NCBI GenBank assembly: GCA_963823045.1
Contig: CAWGKA010000012.1
Span: 629,085 to 693,084, forward strand
Length of the DNA: 64,000 nt
Reading direction: 5' to 3'
From: JADLGL01 sp963823045
GTDB taxonomy: Bacteria > Pseudomonadota > Alphaproteobacteria > Rhizobiales > Kaistiaceae
Part shown: positions 9,171 to 18,020 of the stretch, in pieces
Layout: every line of letters begins with the position of its first letter
How positions within the stretch are numbered: position 1 is the first letter of the stretch
Made by a program: the position numbers and the translations under genes
Notes under the pieces: model-generated
Told to the model about the DNA's origin: nothing
What the model saw: only the letters and a program-made list of their open reading frames with translations
The model's database searches: none

Positions 9171-11018
9171 CTAGGCCGGCATATTACGCTTGCGCAGATA
9201 GCGCGTGAGACGGATGCGGCGCCACAGCGCCACAAGGACGCCGAACAAGACGACGATCACAGGCACGATGAGGATGTTGAGCAGGCGCAGATTGTTCCGC
9301 AGCGCATCGAACTCGCTGCGAACGAGCGCCTGCAAGTCACGCCGCTCGCGCTGCACCTGCAGCTGCTGGGCGATCATCGTGTCGTACTGGGCGCGAAGAT
9401 CGGTGGGCAGGGCGGTTGCCTGCCCGAGCGGAGTGCGGGCGAGGAGATCGCTGATCTGCAAATTGAGCTGATTGTACTGGTCGGTCAGATCCTGGATGCG
9501 GCCGCCATATTGATCGTTGGCATCGCGCAGCAGGTCCACGATCCTGGTGAAGGGACGATCCTTGACGGCACGGCCGCGCAGGGCCGTGAGATCGGCGGCG
9601 CCGCTCAGCTGCTCGACAGCGTTGACGACGAAGACCGAATTGGATGTGCCGGCATACTGGCCATTGAAATAGTCGTCGGCGACGAAATCGGTATCGGAGA
9701 CGACGATAACGTCGATCGGCTGCACCGAGTTGGTGATCAGCTCTGGAGGAGGGGTGTCAACGCCTTCGGCCTGCTCCGGCGGACCGTCAGGGAAGGCGGT
9801 GGTGATGTTGCCGGTGATGCGCGCGGCGAGCACCTGAGGGCCGTTCGGCACAAAGGCCTGCAGCGATGCCGGGGGCTGGCGCTGCATGGCGACGGATTGC
9901 GGAATGAACCCGGCGGCGTCGCTGGTCGTGATCAGTGGCGTGAATGTGGTCGTAGCGCCCTCGGTCGGCGACAAGGCGCCGGGGCTGATGAAGCGGACGC
10001 TCTCGAGCGGCGCCGTCACGATATCGTTCGCGTCGAAGGTCGTCGCGTTGAAGCGCTCATAGAAGTCGTATTGCCGGCCGTCGCTGGTCTGCACGCGCAT
10101 CGCGTTGGCCGGATCGCCGACGACGAGCTGGCTCGCCATCTGGACACCCCAGGCGGACATCAGGGGCTCAAGATAGGAATCCGGGTGTTGCAATATCTGC
10201 GCGTTGGCGGTCGTGCCCGGTCCCTGTTCGGCGAGCGGATCGAGCAGGATCAGCGCCTTGCCGCCGCGGATCACATATTGATCGATCGCATAGCGGGCGG
10301 GATCGAACAACAGATAAGGATGGATGACGACGAGGGCGTCGATGCCGTCCGGGATACTGTTGATGTCGGGCGGCAGGTTGAGGACCGTGAATTCTTCCTG
10401 CAGGCGCTGGTAGAACTGGTACGGGCCGCCGCCATTCGCATCGAGGCTGAGGCCGGAGATGACGCCGACAACGGGATAATCATGGTTGGCGAGGCGCGAT
10501 ACGATGCGCGTCAGCTCATATTCGAGGTCGGTGGTCGCGCCGCTCTCGAAATAGGGGATGACGTCGATGTCATCGAGCGTGTTCGTCGCGACCAGGCCGA
10601 AATAGGCGCGGTCGTTCACGTTGATGGCGCGTGAAGCGAGGCCATAACCCAACGCGTCGTCTTCCTCGACGGAGAGCGACACCGGATCGAATTGCTGGAA
10701 GTCGATCTTGCCGCCCGACATGATCTCGTAGGTCTTCAGCAGTTCGATCACCTGCGCCGACAACAGGCGCGTGGCGGGGTCGGAATTGACCAGGCTGCTG
10801 GAGAGATAGAGGCGGAAGGTAATCGGATCCTGGACGCTGGCGATCACGTTCCGCGTCTCGTCGGTCAGCGTGTAAATGTGTTCCTGGGTGACGTCCAGCC
10901 GCGTGCCGACAATCGTCAGCGACGAGATCAGGTTGACGCAAAGGAACAGGATAATCGACATCGTGATCGCCGTGAGGGCGATCGTGGTGCGGCTCGCGTG
11001 CTGGACCCATTTGATCAT
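9171..11018 (-). CDS. GldG-like ABC transporter auxiliary protein
   Basis: A 615-residue protein with a membrane segment near the N-terminus (about 11-34) and a second near the C-terminus (about 580-603), enclosing a large extracytoplasmic domain of the ABC-type uncharacterized auxiliary family (GldG). A coiled-coil-like, glutamine- and arginine-rich stretch lies before the last segment (QYNQLNLQISDLLAR and following). It overlaps nothing but is separated from the permease gene by only 3 bp, so translation is probably coupled. In Bacteroidetes GldG works with GldA and GldF in gliding; in proteobacteria, which do not glide this way, the substrate is unknown. Confidence 0.85.
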   Translation of the reverse strand: MIKWVQHASRTTIALTAITMSIILFLCVNLISSLTIVGTRLDVTQEHIYTLTDETRNVIASVQDPITFRLYLSSSLVNSDPATRLLSAQVIELLKTYEIMSGGKIDFQQFDPVSLSVEEDDALGYGLASRAINVNDRAYFGLVATNTLDDIDVIPYFESGATTDLEYELTRIVSRLANHDYPVVGVISGLSLDANGGGPYQFYQRLQEEFTVLNLPPDINSIPDGIDALVVIHPYLLFDPARYAIDQYVIRGGKALILLDPLAEQGPGTTANAQILQHPDSYLEPLMSAWGVQMASQLVVGDPANAMRVQTSDGRQYDFYERFNATTFDANDIVTAPLESVRFISPGALSPTEGATTTFTPLITTSDAAGFIPQSVAMQRQPPASLQAFVPNGPQVLAARITGNITTAFPDGPPEQAEGVDTPPPELITNSVQPIDVIVVSDTDFVADDYFNGQYAGTSNSVFVVNAVEQLSGAADLTALRGRAVKDRPFTRIVDLLRDANDQYGGRIQDLTDQYNQLNLQISDLLARTPLGQATALPTDLRAQYDTMIAQQLQVQRERRDLQALVRSEFDALRNNLRLLNILIVPVIVVLFGVLVALWRRIRLTRYLRKRNMPA

Positions 11019-11021
11019 CGC

Positions 11022-11756
11022 TCAGCCCGCCTTCTTCAAGTCCACGATCTGGCGGTTGATCACCAGAAGAAGGGCGATCAGCGTCACGAAATAGATCACC
11101 GCGGTCAGGTCGACGAGGCCGCTCGTCATGCCTTGGAAGTGCGTGACGAACGAGAAGGACGCGACGAGGCGGACGAGGTAGTCCGGCGCCCAGGCCGCGA
11201 TCGGATCGATGACGATATCGAGGCCGGCGACCATCAGCAGGAAGCCGATGACGACGCTGATAACAAACGCGACCACCTGGCTCTTCGTCAGCGCCGAAAT
11301 GCACGATGCCAGCGCCAGCAAGGCGCCGGCCATCAGCCACGAGCCGAAATAGCTGGTGAGGATGATCGCGTTCTCAGGTGTGCCGAGATAGTTGACCGTG
11401 ATGACGATCGGGAAGGTGAGGAGCAGCGCGATGGTGGCGAAGCCCCAAGCGGCGATGAACTTGCCGCCGACTGCCTGCCACGGCGTTATCGGCAGTGTCA
11501 TCAAGAGCTCGATCGTGCCGCCGCGGCGCTCGTCCGTCCACAGGCGCATGCCGATGGCGGGCATGAAGACCAGGAAGAGCCACGGATGGAACTGGAAGAA
11601 GGTGGTGAGATCGGCCTGATTGCTCTCGAGGAAATTGCCGAAATAGAACGGCGCCGCCGCGGCTGCGGCAAGGAAGACCACGAGGAACACATAGGCGAGC
11701 GGCGTGTAGAAGTAGCCGAGGAATTCCCGCCGGGCGATGGTGAGCATCACGCGCAT
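11022..11756 (-). CDS. ABC-2 type permease, GldF-like
   Basis: Integral membrane permease of about 244 residues with six predicted hydrophobic segments, beginning MRVMLTIARREFLGYFYTP, typical of ABC-2 permeases; the motif DERRGGTIELLMTLPITPW is the conserved cytoplasmic element of this family. I place the start at 11756 rather than 11801, because the longer frame begins with a low-complexity arginine stretch overlapping the ATPase gene and the ATG at 11756 opens directly into the conserved N-terminus. It overlaps the end of the upstream ATPase frame slightly. It pairs with the ATPase and the GldG-like protein. Confidence 0.88.
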   Translation of the reverse strand: MRVMLTIARREFLGYFYTPLAYVFLVVFLAAAAAAPFYFGNFLESNQADLTTFFQFHPWLFLVFMPAIGMRLWTDERRGGTIELLMTLPITPWQAVGGKFIAAWGFATIALLLTFPIVITVNYLGTPENAIILTSYFGSWLMAGALLALASCISALTKSQVVAFVISVVIGFLLMVAGLDIVIDPIAAWAPDYLVRLVASFSFVTHFQGMTSGLVDLTAVIYFVTLIALLLVINRQIVDLKKAG

Positions 11757-11766
11757 ATCGCCACCT

Positions 11767-12717
11767 CTAGCCCGCGCCCGTGGTGACGGTGCGGAAGACA
11801 TCGTCGAGCTGGCCGACGGTGTTGTTGATGTCGGTGGCGTTGATGTTCGCGGCGCGCAGCGCGCCGACGACGACGTCGACGATGAACTGGCCGTTGCGCG
11901 GGCGCACGAAGAGGTTCGCCGTCTCTCCGCTCGCCTCGCGGGTTTCGACCTCGGCGACCTCGGGCAGGGCCTTCAGCGCCGCGATCGTCTTCTCGGCTTC
12001 GCTCGCCGGCACCTTCAACGTTACCGCATTGTGCTCGGGCGAGCGCGCATGCAGCTGCGCCGGCGTGCCATCACTGACGATCTTGCCATGGTCGATGATG
12101 ATGGTGCGGTCGCAGACGGCGTCGACCTCTTCCAGAATATGGGTCGAGATGATGATCGCCTTGGTGTCGCCCATGGAGCGGATCAGCTGGCGCACCTGGA
12201 ATTTCTGGTTCGGGTCGAGGCCGTCGGTCGGCTCGTCAAGGATGAGGACGTCCGGGTCGTGCAGGATCGCCTGGGCGACGCCGACGCGGCGGCGGAAGCC
12301 CTTCGACAGCGTCTCGATGCGGCGGTGCAGGACTTCCCCCAGCTCCAGCCGTTCGACGACATCGGCAATCGCCCTCTTGCGCGCGGCGCGCGGCATGCGG
12401 CGGGTGCGGCAGACGAAATCGAGGAAGCCTTCCGGCGTCATGTCGCCATAGAGCGGCGAGCCTTCCGGCAGATAGCCGAGCTTCAGCTTGGCGGCGATCG
12501 GGCTGGTGCGGATGTCCTCGCCACAGACGATCGCCGTTCCCGCCGTTGCCGGCAGGAAGCCGGTGATGATCTTCATGGTGGTGGACTTGCCGGCGCCGTT
12601 GGGGCCGAGGAAGCCGAGCACCTCACCGCGCTCGACCGCAAAGCTGATGTCGTCGACTGCGGTGACTGCGCCAAAACTCTTGCGCAGAGAACGGACTTCT
12701 ACAAGCGGCGCCATCAA
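11767..12717 (-). CDS. ABC transporter ATP-binding protein, GldA-like
   Basis: ATPase subunit of 316 residues. Walker A GPNGAGKST is at 38-46, the signature region LSKGFRRRVGVAQA precedes Walker B VLILDEPTDGLDP, and the H-loop ISTHILEEV follows. A C-terminal domain of about 90 residues resembles that of ABC-2 export ATPases of the CcmA/GldA group. It is the first gene of the operon. The upstream 12718-12843 contains no gene and should carry the promoter. The substrate cannot be deduced from the sequence. Confidence 0.9.
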   Translation of the reverse strand: MMAPLVEVRSLRKSFGAVTAVDDISFAVERGEVLGFLGPNGAGKSTTMKIITGFLPATAGTAIVCGEDIRTSPIAAKLKLGYLPEGSPLYGDMTPEGFLDFVCRTRRMPRAARKRAIADVVERLELGEVLHRRIETLSKGFRRRVGVAQAILHDPDVLILDEPTDGLDPNQKFQVRQLIRSMGDTKAIIISTHILEEVDAVCDRTIIIDHGKIVSDGTPAQLHARSPEHNAVTLKVPASEAEKTIAALKALPEVAEVETREASGETANLFVRPRNGQFIVDVVVGALRAANINATDINNTVGQLDDVFRTVTTGAG

Positions 12718-12843
12718 ACTCGAACGTGGTTTCCCCGGCGCCGGGTTGTCCGGCGCTCGTTATGTTGGCGACATCCCTATCGGGCTTTGCCCACAGCTGA
12801 CAAGGGGCAAGCCACGACTGTTACGATCTTGTCATGAAAGCGG

Positions 12844-13482
12844 TCAGAGCACGCCAGTGGCGTGAAATACCTCGCGGCCGCCGTCGTAGATCATGCGCAG
12901 GGCAACATAAGCGATGATGAGAAGGCCGACATAGGCGATCCAGTGATAGCGCTTGAGGAGGCCGGCGATGAAGGTCGCGGCGACGCCCATCAGGGCGACC
13001 GACAGCGCCAGACCGATGACCAGCACCTCCCAATGCTCTCGCGCAGCGCCGGCAACGGCGAGAACATTGTCGAGCGACATCGAGACGTCGGCGATGACGA
13101 TCTGCAGGATCGCCTGACCGAGTGTCTTCTCTTCGTTGGGCACGATCGCCGCGCCGTCCTCGCCCTCAGCCTCGGCGGCCGCAGCCTTGCGGCGGCGCAA
13201 CTCCGCCTGGATCTCCCGCCACAGCTTCCAGGATACCCAGAGGAGAAGCAGGCCGCCGGCCAGGAGAAGGCCGATGACGTTGAGAAGCTGCACGGCGAAG
13301 ATGGCAAAGACGATGCGGAGGCCGGCGGCGGCGGCAATACCGATGAGGACCGCCTTCTTGCGCTGCTCCGTGGGCAGGCCTGCGGCCGCCATGCCGACGA
13401 CGACGGCGTTGTCGCCGGCGAGGACGAGATCGATGGCGATCACTGAAAACAGTGCCGCCAACTCCGCCCAAACGAAATCCAT
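12844..13482 (-). CDS. TerC family integral membrane protein (YjbE type)
   Basis: A 212-residue membrane protein with two inverted halves, each bearing the acidic family motif: DLVLAGDNAVVV near the N-terminus and DVSMSLDNVLAVAG after a charged, alanine-rich cytoplasmic loop. This is the YjbE/TerC group; members studied elsewhere export Mn2+ or help metalate exoenzymes. I looked in the 129 bp between it and aqpS for a Mn-sensing yybP-ykoY riboswitch and saw none. It is read in the same direction as the ars genes but probably separately. Confidence 0.87.
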   Translation of the reverse strand: MDFVWAELAALFSVIAIDLVLAGDNAVVVGMAAAGLPTEQRKKAVLIGIAAAAGLRIVFAIFAVQLLNVIGLLLAGGLLLLWVSWKLWREIQAELRRRKAAAAEAEGEDGAAIVPNEEKTLGQAILQIVIADVSMSLDNVLAVAGAAREHWEVLVIGLALSVALMGVAATFIAGLLKRYHWIAYVGLLIIAYVALRMIYDGGREVFHATGVL

Positions 13483-13611
13483 CGCCTATCCGCCGCCCCG
13501 TTGGAGGCGGTCAGCCGCGCCGCCTCGATTGTCACAATCTGGGTTGTTGAGCCGGCTTGTTCCAGACCCCGCTACCGATGTCGAGGCGATTCGGCGCACC
13601 AGAAGCGCGGC

Positions 13612-14289
13612 CTAGCGCCCCGGTCGACCGGGCCTCAACCAGGCGATAGCCGCGACGGCCAGCGTGGCGCCGGCCAGCTGCGCAAGGATGAAGGCCGGCG
13701 CGTCCGCCGGGCGGATGCCGGAGAAGCTGGTGGTGAGGGCGCGGGCGATGGTGACGGCCGGATTGGCGAAGGACGTTGAAGCGGTGAACCAATAGGCGGC
13801 GGCGATATAGAGGCCGACCAGCCAAGGGATGTCCTTCGGCCGGAAGAGCTGGCCGAGGAGAATAGTGGCGACAAGGCCAAAGGCGGCGACCGCCTCGGCG
13901 AGCCATTGGGCGCCGCCGGTGCGGATATGCGTGCCGGCAACGATGGGTGCGAGTTCGAACATGAGATGGGCGAGAATGGTGCCGGCGATGCCGCCGGCAA
14001 TCTGCGCGACGACATAGGCGGTCGCCTCACGGCCGCTGATTTCGCCCCGCAGAAGAAAGGAGAAGGTGACCGCAGGGTTGAAATGCGCGCCAGAGACAGG
14101 CGCCAGCGCCGCGATCAGAACAATGAGCGCGGCGGCCGTCGCGATGGTGTTGGCAAGAAGGGCGAGGGCGACGTCGTCGGTCAGCCGCTCGGCCATGATG
14201 CCGGAGCCGACCACCGCCGTGACGAGCAGGGCAGTGCCCGCCGCCTCGGCCGCAAGGCGCCGCGCAGGAGAGAAGCGATTTTGCGCCAC
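13612..14289 (-). CDS. aqpS: Aquaglyceroporin of the ars operon (AqpS-like)
   Basis: MIP-family channel of 225 residues with the two half-helix signatures: HFNPAVTF (NPA at 71-73) and FANPAVTIAR (NPA at 176-178), within six hydrophobic segments. It replaces the ArsB/Acr3 pump: arsenite formed by ArsC leaves by facilitated diffusion, as shown for AqpS in Sinorhizobium. The GTG start at 14289 overlaps the arsC TAG by one base (TAGTG), so translation is coupled. The operon position makes the arsenic role much more likely than a glycerol role. Confidence 0.88.
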   Translation of the reverse strand: MAQNRFSPARRLAAEAAGTALLVTAVVGSGIMAERLTDDVALALLANTIATAAALIVLIAALAPVSGAHFNPAVTFSFLLRGEISGREATAYVVAQIAGGIAGTILAHLMFELAPIVAGTHIRTGGAQWLAEAVAAFGLVATILLGQLFRPKDIPWLVGLYIAAAYWFTASTSFANPAVTIARALTTSFSGIRPADAPAFILAQLAGATLAVAAIAWLRPGRPGR

Positions 14290-14792
14290 TAGTCCTTCGT
14301 CTTGCCGATCTGGTTGATGCCCTTCTGCAGGGACATCTTGTCGATGCTGGCGAGAGGCAAATTGACGAAGAGCGCAATGCGATTGTTGAGCATGCGATAG
14401 GCCTCGACGAAGGCCGCGCGCTTCTCCGCCTCGCTGCCCTCGACACCCGCCGGGTCAGGGACGCCCCAATGCGCTGACATCGGTTGACCCGGCCAGACCG
14501 GGCAGGATTCCTTCGCGGCGTCGTCGCAGACAGTGAAAACGAAATCCATCTTCGGCGCGCCGGGCACAGCGAACTCGTCCCAGCTCTTGGAGCGGAATCC
14601 GTCGGTCGCGTAGCCGAGATTGGCGAGCAGGTCGATGGTGTAGGGGTTGACCTTGCCGTTTGGATGCGAGCCGGCCGAATAGGCCTTGAACCGTCCCTCG
14701 CCGAGCCGGTTCAGAATGGCTTCGCCGATGACCGAACGGGCGGAGTTGCCCGTGCACAAGAACAACACATTGTAGGTACGCTCTGGCTCCAT
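14289..14792 (-). CDS. arsC: Arsenate reductase, low-molecular-weight phosphatase type
   Basis: Reduces arsenate to arsenite. The protein is 167 residues and begins with the phosphatase-like P-loop CTGNSARS (13-20), with further cysteines in CDDAAKESCPVWPG that could serve the thiol relay, and WGVPDPAGVEG, typical of ArsC of the LMW-PTP fold. I use the ATG at 14792 rather than an open GTG/TTG-type start 33 bp upstream, since it sits 10 residues before the P-loop as in the family. It lies 16 bp after arsR and overlaps aqpS by one base. Confidence 0.92.
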   Translation of the reverse strand: MEPERTYNVLFLCTGNSARSVIGEAILNRLGEGRFKAYSAGSHPNGKVNPYTIDLLANLGYATDGFRSKSWDEFAVPGAPKMDFVFTVCDDAAKESCPVWPGQPMSAHWGVPDPAGVEGSEAEKRAAFVEAYRMLNNRIALFVNLPLASIDKMSLQKGINQIGKTKD

Positions 14793-14808
14793 AGGCCCCT
14801 GTTCCCTT

Positions 14809-15141
14809 TCAACAAGCACAAGCAAGCGTCGCCAATGCCGGACGGCACAGATCCGGCTGTCCCTGGCAGCAATCCTCCATGAGGTACTGCAGGAGAGCCG
14901 AGACGCCCGGATAGTCGGCGGCGTAACGAATGACCCGCCCTTCGCGGTGGCCCTTGATCAGGCCGGCGCGGGCGAGCTGATTGAGATGGCTCGACAGCGT
15001 GTTGGGCACGATGCCGAGATCGGCCGCGATCATGCCCGCAGGAGCGCCTTCGGCGCCGGCCCGAACGAGATAGCGAAAGACGCGCAGTCGGCTTTCCTGG
15101 CCCAGTGCGGCCAAACCATCGAGGGCGGTTGATTCATCCAT
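14809..15141 (-). CDS. arsR: ArsR-family arsenic-responsive repressor
   Basis: Winged-helix repressor of 110 residues. The DNA-recognition helix region is IAADLGIVPNTLSSHLNQLARAG. The C-terminus is cysteine-rich (EDCCQGQPDLC and ACAC), consistent with a C-terminal As(III) site rather than the classic alpha-3 CVC site. First gene of arsR-arsC-aqpS. The start ATG at 15141 overlaps a palindrome by two bases, and no ribosome site is visible, so the message may be leaderless or repression may block the start directly. Confidence 0.93.
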   Translation of the reverse strand: MDESTALDGLAALGQESRLRVFRYLVRAGAEGAPAGMIAADLGIVPNTLSSHLNQLARAGLIKGHREGRVIRYAADYPGVSALLQYLMEDCCQGQPDLCRPALATLACAC

Positions 15142-15155
15142 AGTTCGAGAACTAT
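15140..15155. promoter_or_regulatory. Putative ArsR operator
   Basis: ATAGTTC and GAACTAT form a perfect 7-bp inverted repeat with a 2-bp centre, overlapping the arsR start codon. Just upstream, 15154-15170 carries a direct repeat ATCGA-N6-ATCGA in an AT-rich patch suited to a promoter. ArsR proteins typically bind such dyads at their own promoter. Binding is inferred. Confidence 0.6.
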
Positions 15156-15433
15156 CGAATTATTATCGATGATGCAAGCCGGAAGGTGGGCCGAGGCGAA
15201 CGAGGGCGCTGGACCGGCGCGACCCTGCACGTTGATCAGTCAGATTCGTCTCGTCCTGGGATTGAGATCGTCGCTGAAGTGGAAACGGAATCGCTTTGTC
15301 AGATTTCCGCCATGATTGCTTCAGCGATTCGACACAAACGACAGACAATTAAAGCATAATCGCAAGGCAGACCTGCTCTCACGCATTACCGCTTGAAGCG
15401 AGAAAAGACTATTTAAGTGGCGTGCCGAATCAA
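15156..15433. other. Intergenic region with a long inverted repeat
   Basis: Between arsR and the next rightward gene. TCGCTGAAG at 15271-15279 and CTTCAGCGA at 15319-15327 are exact inverse complements, and inside them GGAAA (15281-15285) can pair with TTTCC (15304-15308). This could be a structured RNA or a pair of regulator sites. A short AT-rich stretch (15345-15360) follows. No convincing gene is present. Confidence 0.4.
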
Positions 15434-15913
15434 ATGGCAAACCACCCCTCTAGCTGCCGTAGACCTATGACCCATGAAACCGCCATAGCGTCGGCCGCCG
15501 AGTCACATTCAGCAATGCCCGTCGATCTTGCGACCGACGGGGACAAGACGGCCAACGCACTGAAAAGCTACCTCGACTTCGAGGTTCATGTCGCCGCGGG
15601 CCAAGTATGGCTCGCAATGCCCGGTCATGCTGACTGTCGGGCAATGTATCCGAACCACGCTCGTGCCCTTGCCCGGGCCATTGAGCAGATCGCCGCCGGT
15701 GGCGGCGAGCGCACGGTTGTCCTCGCAATGGACGCCTCGCTGCTCATCCTGCGCCAGGGTCCGGATCTGGTGATGATTCGCGAGGATCTCGCCTCGCGGC
15801 CGAATGTTCGCAATGCCTTGGAGACGCCGGCCGATGCCTATCGCTTGGCCCGTCGTATCCGCGAGGCCGCGGACCGCGCCGAGCGCAGCGTCGCTCTCGG
15901 CCACGCAGCGTAG
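15434..15913 (+). CDS. Hypothetical protein
   Basis: About 159 residues that I do not recognise. It is soluble, with no signal peptide or membrane segment, and rich in alanine and arginine. A strand-like segment HVAAGQVWLAMPGHADCRAMYP is followed by helices (HARALARAIEQIAAGGGER; DAYRLARRIREAADRAERS). The start is uncertain: an alternative GTG lies at 15422 and another ATG at 15467, and none has a clear ribosome site. It is followed by a strong hairpin and faces the next gene tail to tail. Codon use resembles its neighbours, so it is probably real. Confidence 0.6.
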   Translation: MANHPSSCRRPMTHETAIASAAESHSAMPVDLATDGDKTANALKSYLDFEVHVAAGQVWLAMPGHADCRAMYPNHARALARAIEQIAAGGGERTVVLAMDASLLILRQGPDLVMIREDLASRPNVRNALETPADAYRLARRIREAADRAERSVALGHAA

Positions 15914-15925
15914 GAACTTCCAGGT

Positions 15926-15944
15926 CGCCCCGCCTAGCGGGGCG
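15926..15944. terminator. Bidirectional hairpin terminator
   Basis: CGCCCCGC-CTA-GCGGGGCG is a perfect 8-bp stem with a 3-base loop, placed between two convergent genes. No U-tract follows on the plus strand, so it may act by another mechanism. Confidence 0.5.
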
Positions 15945-15964
15945 CTGGGTGTGTCCTACGCCTG

Positions 15965-16369
15965 CTAGCTCGCGCCGTTGGCGATGAGCGAAGACAGATT
16001 GACCAGCGGGAACAGGAAGGGCAGGGCGATCGAGCCCCACAGCCCCATGGCGAACGCGGCGCCGCGATAGCGCGCGGGATCGGCTGGCTTGAGCCAAGCT
16101 TCGCCCAACGGACCGATCAGGTAGCCGATATTGGCGATGCCCATCACGCCGAGATAGAGCGTGCCGAGGAAGAGCGTCTGCCCGAAGGCCTCGCGGCCGC
16201 TGGCCCAGATGGCGTCGCCGAAGGCGTAGTGAAGCGCGACTGTAAGCGCATAGGCCGCCGCACCGGCAGCGGCGAGGGCTAGATTGTAGCGAAGGCGCCG
16301 CGCCTGCCACCAATCCCACACACTGCTCGGGATCGGTTGGTTTCCTTCACGAACCGCGAGTGCACTCAT
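15965..16369 (-). CDS. Hypothetical inner-membrane protein
   Basis: About 134 residues starting MSALAVREGNQPIPSS, chosen over an open frame 39 bp longer because it has the cleaner N-terminus. Three to four hydrophobic segments follow a WDWWQARRLRYN amphipathic stretch: NLALAAAGAAAYALTVAL, LFLGTLYLGVMGIANIGYLI, and FAMGLWGSIALPFLFPL. I do not recognise the family. It has the look of a small membrane protein of the DUF418 or related carboxylate-type groups, but no defining motif was found. Confidence 0.55.
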   Translation of the reverse strand: MSALAVREGNQPIPSSVWDWWQARRLRYNLALAAAGAAAYALTVALHYAFGDAIWASGREAFGQTLFLGTLYLGVMGIANIGYLIGPLGEAWLKPADPARYRGAAFAMGLWGSIALPFLFPLVNLSSLIANGAS

Positions 16370-16457
16370 TTCATCCCCCGTCTTCGATCGCCCCCTCGGG
16401 CGTCGCAACGTTTCGCTTGAACCGCAGAATTAGGGCCTCCTTATGGCCCAAGCCAGG

Positions 16458-18020
16458 CTATTGCGGGCCGTCGGCCGCCGGCGCCAACCAGCGCGACAGG
16501 TGAATGTCGAGCGCGTTGTCTTCCCACCCGGTGATGCCGGCCGAGACGAGGTTGAAGGAGGCGTAGGTCATCAGCGGTATGGCGACGAGGTCGTGCATCA
16601 AGCGGCGGTCGGCTGCGGCGTAGAGCGCGGTGCGAACGGTCCGGTCCGCAGTGGTTGCCGCCGCATCGATCAGGGAGGCGAAGGCCGGGTTGTCGTAGCC
16701 GGTGACGTTGAGATCGCCGGGCGCGAAGAGGTCCAGGAACTCCGACACATGGCCGGTCTCGCCAATCCAGGCGACGGCGGCGAGATCGAAGTCCCTGTCG
16801 CCGGTCAGATGCCGATGCTGTTCTGCCGCCGACCGCGTGACGATATTGGCGGTAATGCCGACCGCGGCGAGATCGTTGGCGATCGACTGAGCCGTCGCCA
16901 ACTGCAGATCGTCGTCGCTGACGGCAAGCGTCAAGGTGAGCGGATTGTCGGGGCCGTAGCCGGCGGCCTCGAGAAGGGCGCGCGCCTCGTTCTGCCGGTT
17001 TTCGGGAACGTTGGGTCCGAGCGCTGCTTCTGTCGGCGCGATCTCGTCGGTGAGACCGGGCGGCAGGATCGCCAGCGTCGGGATCGTCGCCCCGTGCCAG
17101 ACGTCGGCAAGCGCGATGCGGTCGACGGCGAGGGCGACGGCGCGGCGAAGGTTAGGAGCGGCGAGGACGCCGTCGACATTCGTCGCCAGGAAGTAGGTTC
17201 CGGCGTAAGGCGCGCGGCGCAGTTCGTCGCCGTAGCGGTCGGCGATGTCAGCGAGCGTGAACAGCGGCACATCGTTGCTGATGGCAATCTCGCCGACGCC
17301 GAACGCCGCGAGGGCGCGCTGCCGGTCGTAGCCAACATAATGGATGCTGTCATAGGCGAGGGCGTCCGCGTCCCGATAGTGCTCGTTCTTGGCGAGCCAG
17401 ACACCTTCACCCGGCTCATATCCGTCGAAACGATAGGGGCCGTTGAACGGTCCGGTGAGACGCGGGATGGCCGGGAAGGCGTGGAAATTGCGGTGGAGCG
17501 GCATCGCCGCCGGAAGCGCCAGGAGATTGAGCAGGGCCGGGTCCGGCCTGTCCAGTTCGATGATGAGCGTTCGCGCGTCGGTGGCGTAGACGCCGACCGT
17601 ATTCGGATCCGCATCGCCGGCAAGCGCCGCTGCAGCCCCCTTGACGGCGAGAAACAATCGCGCGGCCGGCGCCTCCGTTTCAGGCGCGAATAGCCGCTGG
17701 AAGGTCTGGACGAAATCAGCGGCCAGGACCGGCGTGCCGTTCGACCACATCTCGTCCTCGCGGATCGAGAAGGTGTAGGTCAGCCTATCATCGGAAATGG
17801 TCCAGCGGTTCGCCGCGCCGGGGATGAGATTGCCCGCGGCGTCGTAGGTGAGGAGGCCTTCATAGAGGTCGCGAAGGATATTGGCGTCGGCGGCCGTCGT
17901 CGCATGCTGCGTGTCGAGCGTCGTCGGCTCCACGCCGTTTCCGCGTTCCAGTACCGTTTGCGCGGTCGCGGTGACGGCGGAGAAGAGGAAGATGAGGGCT
18001 GCGGCAAGCGCTGATTTCAT
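16458..18020 (-). CDS. Peptide-type ABC transporter substrate-binding protein
   Basis: Periplasmic binding protein of 520 residues of the SBP_bac_5 (OppA/DppA) family. A cleavable signal peptide spans about residues 1-21 (ending TATAQ). The family pattern is clear: EPTTLDTQHATTAADANILRDLYEGLLTYDAAGNLIPG, then YTFSIREDEMWSNGTPV, with the peptide-cleft region further on. No permease or ATPase gene is next to it, so it is an orphan; it may serve a transporter elsewhere or bind another ligand. Confidence 0.9.
   Translation of the reverse strand: MKSALAAALIFLFSAVTATAQTVLERGNGVEPTTLDTQHATTAADANILRDLYEGLLTYDAAGNLIPGAANRWTISDDRLTYTFSIREDEMWSNGTPVLAADFVQTFQRLFAPETEAPAARLFLAVKGAAAALAGDADPNTVGVYATDARTLIIELDRPDPALLNLLALPAAMPLHRNFHAFPAIPRLTGPFNGPYRFDGYEPGEGVWLAKNEHYRDADALAYDSIHYVGYDRQRALAAFGVGEIAISNDVPLFTLADIADRYGDELRRAPYAGTYFLATNVDGVLAAPNLRRAVALAVDRIALADVWHGATIPTLAILPPGLTDEIAPTEAALGPNVPENRQNEARALLEAAGYGPDNPLTLTLAVSDDDLQLATAQSIANDLAAVGITANIVTRSAAEQHRHLTGDRDFDLAAVAWIGETGHVSEFLDLFAPGDLNVTGYDNPAFASLIDAAATTADRTVRTALYAAADRRLMHDLVAIPLMTYASFNLVSAGITGWEDNALDIHLSRWLAPAADGPQ

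Noticed and set aside
9153..10634. 493-codon open frame on the plus strand
   Set aside because: Antisense to the GldG-like gene with its repeats of arginine and glycine; no family features.
13483..13611. yybP-ykoY manganese riboswitch upstream of the TerC gene
   Set aside because: Its characteristic conserved loops are not visible in this short interval.
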